NCBI RefSeq assembly: GCF_003286915.1
Contig: NZ_QMFY01000005.1
Span: 1-64,000, forward strand
DNA from: Pseudochryseolinea flava
GTDB lineage: Bacteria > Bacteroidota > Bacteroidia > Cytophagales > Cyclobacteriaceae
DNA: 64,000 nt
Reading direction: 5' to 3'
Shown here: positions 61,764-64,000 of the stretch, piece after piece
Position numbering within the stretch: the stretch's first letter is position 1
How the letters are laid out: each line of letters opens with the position of its first letter
Made by a program: the position numbers and the translations under genes
Notes under the pieces: generated by a model
Database searches by the model: none
What the model was told of the DNA's origin: nothing
Seen by the model: the letters and a program-made list of their open reading frames with translations, nothing else

Positions 61764-62531
61764 TCAACGAAGCATAATGCCCGCGGCAAATCTGCCAGCG
61801 TCACCTTTTCTGGCAGAAAAGAAATGTTGATTGTTCTTAACCGTGCATAGGTCCGAAATTTCTATCTGATCGTCGGGCACGCCAAAGTCACGCAATTGGA
61901 TTTTATTCGCTTGCCATAAATCCAGTTGCGCCTTGTCATTCGGCTTTTTAATCATCAAGCCACTATCATTTCCAAAAGCGCGCTCGACTTCCGCAATTAC
62001 TTCGCCGCCCACTTCATATGATTCCTGACTCACCGAAGGGCCAATCCCCGCCACGATATCTTCGCCACGTGTGCCAAACGTTTCATTCATCTTCGCTAAT
62101 GTCTTGGCCAAAATCCCTGCTACCGTGCCACGCCAACCTGAATGCACAGCACCTACAGCATGGTTGCACTTGTCGTAAAGCAGGATAGGAACACAATCGG
62201 CTGACATCACAGCAATACAAATTCCTTTTTCATTGCTGATGAGTGCATCTGTATCGAGTAGCGATTCTTTGGACGTATCATGCGTAACATGTACAATGCG
62301 CGTGAGGTGAACTTGCGAAGGAAGCACGAGCTTATCAGGCGTAATTCCCATCGCTTCGGCAACTAGCTTACGATTATGTTTTATTTCTTCTTTGTCGGGC
62401 GAGCTACCAAAACTAAGGGTAAGTTCTTTTTCTCCGCTTTGACGATCACTCACAAAATGATCAATGGCTGTTTCTTGAGCCAAGTTGTTAAAGTGCCAAA
62501 AGTAGATGCCGTTGCGTGAAATTCGTTTCAT
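61764..62531 (-). CDS. pgeF: Peptidoglycan editing factor PgeF (YfiH/polyphenol oxidase-like)
   Basis: A 255-residue protein of the YfiH/DUF152 family, with the metal-site histidine and cysteine residues in QVHLTRIVH, 'MSADCVPILLYDKCNHAVGA' and VHSGWRGTVAGIL. The E. coli member removes L-Ser wrongly placed in peptidoglycan precursors; some members show laccase-like activity. The gene is monocistronic. Confidence 0.9.
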   Translation of the reverse strand: MKRISRNGIYFWHFNNLAQETAIDHFVSDRQSGEKELTLSFGSSPDKEEIKHNRKLVAEAMGITPDKLVLPSQVHLTRIVHVTHDTSKESLLDTDALISNEKGICIAVMSADCVPILLYDKCNHAVGAVHSGWRGTVAGILAKTLAKMNETFGTRGEDIVAGIGPSVSQESYEVGGEVIAEVERAFGNDSGLMIKKPNDKAQLDLWQANKIQLRDFGVPDDQIEISDLCTVKNNQHFFSARKGDAGRFAAGIMLR

Positions 62532-62590
62532 GGTGCAAAGCTACATGGGAAGTTTAAAGTTGAAAGATGCAAACAACTTTTTGGGGTGTG

Positions 62591-63499
62591 CTAAAAGTTG
62601 ATCGTCGTGCCAATCAATATGCTGAAAGATTTACGATCAACGCCATTTAACCGCGTATTTTCAATTTGTCCATTTTTAAAAAATACGGTGTCGGTTCCGT
62701 GGCCGGTTTCGGAAAATTCATACTGCGGTTGAAGCAAAAGACAAACGTTTCTTGATATGTCATAGCTAACCTCCAGCACACTTCTGATGCCAAATCCTTT
62801 TGCGTAATGCTTGAAGCTAGTGGGATGTTGAAACTCATCTATTAAATTCCAATCGGCCACAGCATTGTAACGAAGTTGTCTGTAGCTGAAGATCGGTGCG
62901 ATTTCGAAACGATCGGAGATTGCAAATCTTGTGACCAGCGATACGATCATGCCCTTCCAAATAGTTTCATAGCTGCTATTGAGTTTTTGATCGCCGAATG
63001 ATTCATCATCAAGCAATTTGAGATCCGCCTGATCGCGTGTAAATCCCACCAAGGGCGCGAGCGAAATTCGATCACTGATATTGAAATGATATCCTATTTG
63101 CGCATCGAAAGCGAAGATAAATCCGTTATCAGCGTTTGCCTTGAAAAAAAAAGATTGGTTTGTACGATCGTCTCCCTGGTAGTCGGTGTCGGTAACGGTG
63201 CCCGAAACTGTTTTCTGGTATTTGGTCGACAACTTCAATAGAAATCGTTGTTTGATTTTTGCCGATACACCGATATCCAATAACGGGCCACGAACGTTTT
63301 TCCAATGCAATTCAGAAAGAATGTTTGGATTCTTCCCCTGAGAATTTCCGGCGATAGTCCAATGCAATCGCTCATCTCCAAAGCCCGTCGCAATCTTTAC
63401 CGATAGCCTGTCCGTTGTTGTCGACGCCTGTGCGTAGCATTCAAGCTTCATGAGCAGAAGTATCGATACGGTAACAAGAAGGTGTATTGGTGTTTTCAT
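62591..63499 (-). CDS. Exported outer-membrane barrel, possibly omptin-like
   Basis: A 302-residue protein with signal peptide 1-24 (ending CYAQA). The 'GNSQGKNPNILSELHWKN' segment and the alternating strands to the final aromatic (TTINF) resemble omptin-type and related bacterial outer-membrane barrels. Catalytic Asp/His residues of omptins cannot be confirmed. It is monocistronic. Confidence 0.65.
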   Translation of the reverse strand: MKTPIHLLVTVSILLLMKLECYAQASTTTDRLSVKIATGFGDERLHWTIAGNSQGKNPNILSELHWKNVRGPLLDIGVSAKIKQRFLLKLSTKYQKTVSGTVTDTDYQGDDRTNQSFFFKANADNGFIFAFDAQIGYHFNISDRISLAPLVGFTRDQADLKLLDDESFGDQKLNSSYETIWKGMIVSLVTRFAISDRFEIAPIFSYRQLRYNAVADWNLIDEFQHPTSFKHYAKGFGIRSVLEVSYDISRNVCLLLQPQYEFSETGHGTDTVFFKNGQIENTRLNGVDRKSFSILIGTTINF

Positions 63500-63740
63500 G
63501 AAGGCGTGTCATTAAAGTTATGAAATGATCGCCAATCCGATCTTCCTTAAAGAAAAAGATTGCCAAAAAATAAGGTGACCTGGAATTGGGAACGAGACCG
63601 GAAATGTTTCATAAAAAAAATGTAGGGGTTAAAAAAATGTTCTGCGTCATCATCATACACGGAATGTATTGTGCTGCCGACGCACTGCTTATTTCAGTGC
63701 ATGTGATGTTGAAGGACTGAATGAAGAAAATCTCAAACAC

Positions 63741-64000
63741 ATGACAGATCATTATTTTCGATCGCACACACCGCTTGATTTGAAATGGATTCGCTCCATT
63801 TTTTTTAACCCCTTAAACGCAATCGTTTGTGTTTTCACTAGGACTACCGTTGTGTTTGTATGCGGATTTTTATTGACATGTTGTGAAAACCCCAACAACC
63901 GTGTTGTTGAAATATCGACTTCACAAAAGCATGATATTCATTCGTTCGTGAACAAGATTCATCACACCTATCCAATTCCAGGGTTGGCTGTAGCGCTCGT
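63741..64000 (+). CDS. Partial serine hydrolase of the beta-lactamase-related (class C-like) family
   Basis: The gene begins at the ATG at 63741 and runs off the window end. About 86 codons are visible: a hydrophobic signal with lipobox-like LLTCC, then a helix leading to 'HHTYPIPGLAVALV', the N-terminal hallmark of beta-lactamase/PBP-like serine hydrolases (canonical IPGLAVAVV). The SxxK motif lies beyond the edge. The 241 bp before it hold no other gene. Confidence 0.65.
   Translation, partial: MTDHYFRSHTPLDLKWIRSIFFNPLNAIVCVFTRTTVVFVCGFLLTCCENPNNRVVEISTSQKHDIHSFVNKIHHTYPIPGLAVAL

Noticed and set aside
1-64000. CRISPR arrays, tRNAs, rRNAs, insertion sequences or phage genes
   Set aside because: I looked for regular spacers, cloverleaf motifs, transposase or integrase signatures and target-site repeats and saw none.

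Overview
The window is a stretch of chromosome from a member of the Bacteroidota, most likely a soil or freshwater Cytophagales bacterium of the Chryseolinea/Ohtaekwangia type. The signs are two large secreted proteins with type IX secretion (T9SS) C-terminal sorting domains, a LytS/LytTR two-component pair beside a MacB/FtsX-like permease, GH92 and GH172-type (DUF2961) glycosidases, a C10 cysteine peptidase lipoprotein, ECF sigma/anti-sigma pairs, a histone H1-like/SWIB protein, AT-rich intergenic DNA and a general lack of strong Shine-Dalgarno sequences. I see no rRNA, tRNA, CRISPR array, prophage or complete insertion sequence. The species assignment is inference.

Layout. 1-7 kb: DUF4198 protein, a degenerate esterase-fold protein, LytS-like kinase, LytTR regulator and an 8-TM permease. 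7-13 kb: a heme-linked cluster (ABM-fold protein plus group II truncated globin) divergent from an HxlR regulator, a Tat-type carboxylesterase, a C10 peptidase and a GH172-type protein. 13-24.5 kb: VOC protein, CPBP-like membrane protein, SUMF1/FGE protein, SDR, an ECF sigma/anti-sigma/lipoprotein operon, an MsbA-type ABC exporter, a subclass B3 metallo-beta-lactamase-like protein, a STAS-like protein, a lipoprotein and small stress-type proteins. 24.5-33.2 kb: a 22-codon gene with a perfect Shine-Dalgarno and its own terminator, DUF3291, AraC divergent from an MDR oxidoreductase, YciI, DUF1801, DoxX-like, an aminotransferase divergent from an Lrp regulator, a PepSY-like protein and an aldo/keto reductase. 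33.4-37.9 kb: a translationally coupled three-gene operon (unknown membrane protein, cytosolic subtilase, large secreted protein), the best candidate for an undescribed system. 37.9-46.5 kb: GH92 mannosidase, RluA-type pseudouridine synthase and two paralogous T9SS cargo proteins. 46.5-59.7 kb: VOC, AlkD, GNAT/LysR, rhodanese, an ECF sigma/anti-sigma-like/ClpP operon, RpiA, YgiD-type dioxygenase, SRPBCC, a LeuA-like synthase, a YARHG lipoprotein and DUF2306. 59.7-64 kb: an intergenic region with five copies of a TTTTCATAGGAGAAAA-like motif and one consensus DnaA box, then two tandem histone-like genes, RDD, PgeF, an outer-membrane barrel and the start of a serine hydrolase.

Most of the window is ordinary Bacteroidota chromosome: small single-gene units, divergent regulator/target pairs and cell-envelope proteins. 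The parts that stand out are the three-gene protease operon, the motif array before the histone genes, the Shine-Dalgarno-led micro-gene, the ClpP paralogue coupled to a sigma factor, the triad-less esterase, and several low-complexity or inverted intergenic repeats. All function calls come from reading translated sequence and family memory; no database search was run.
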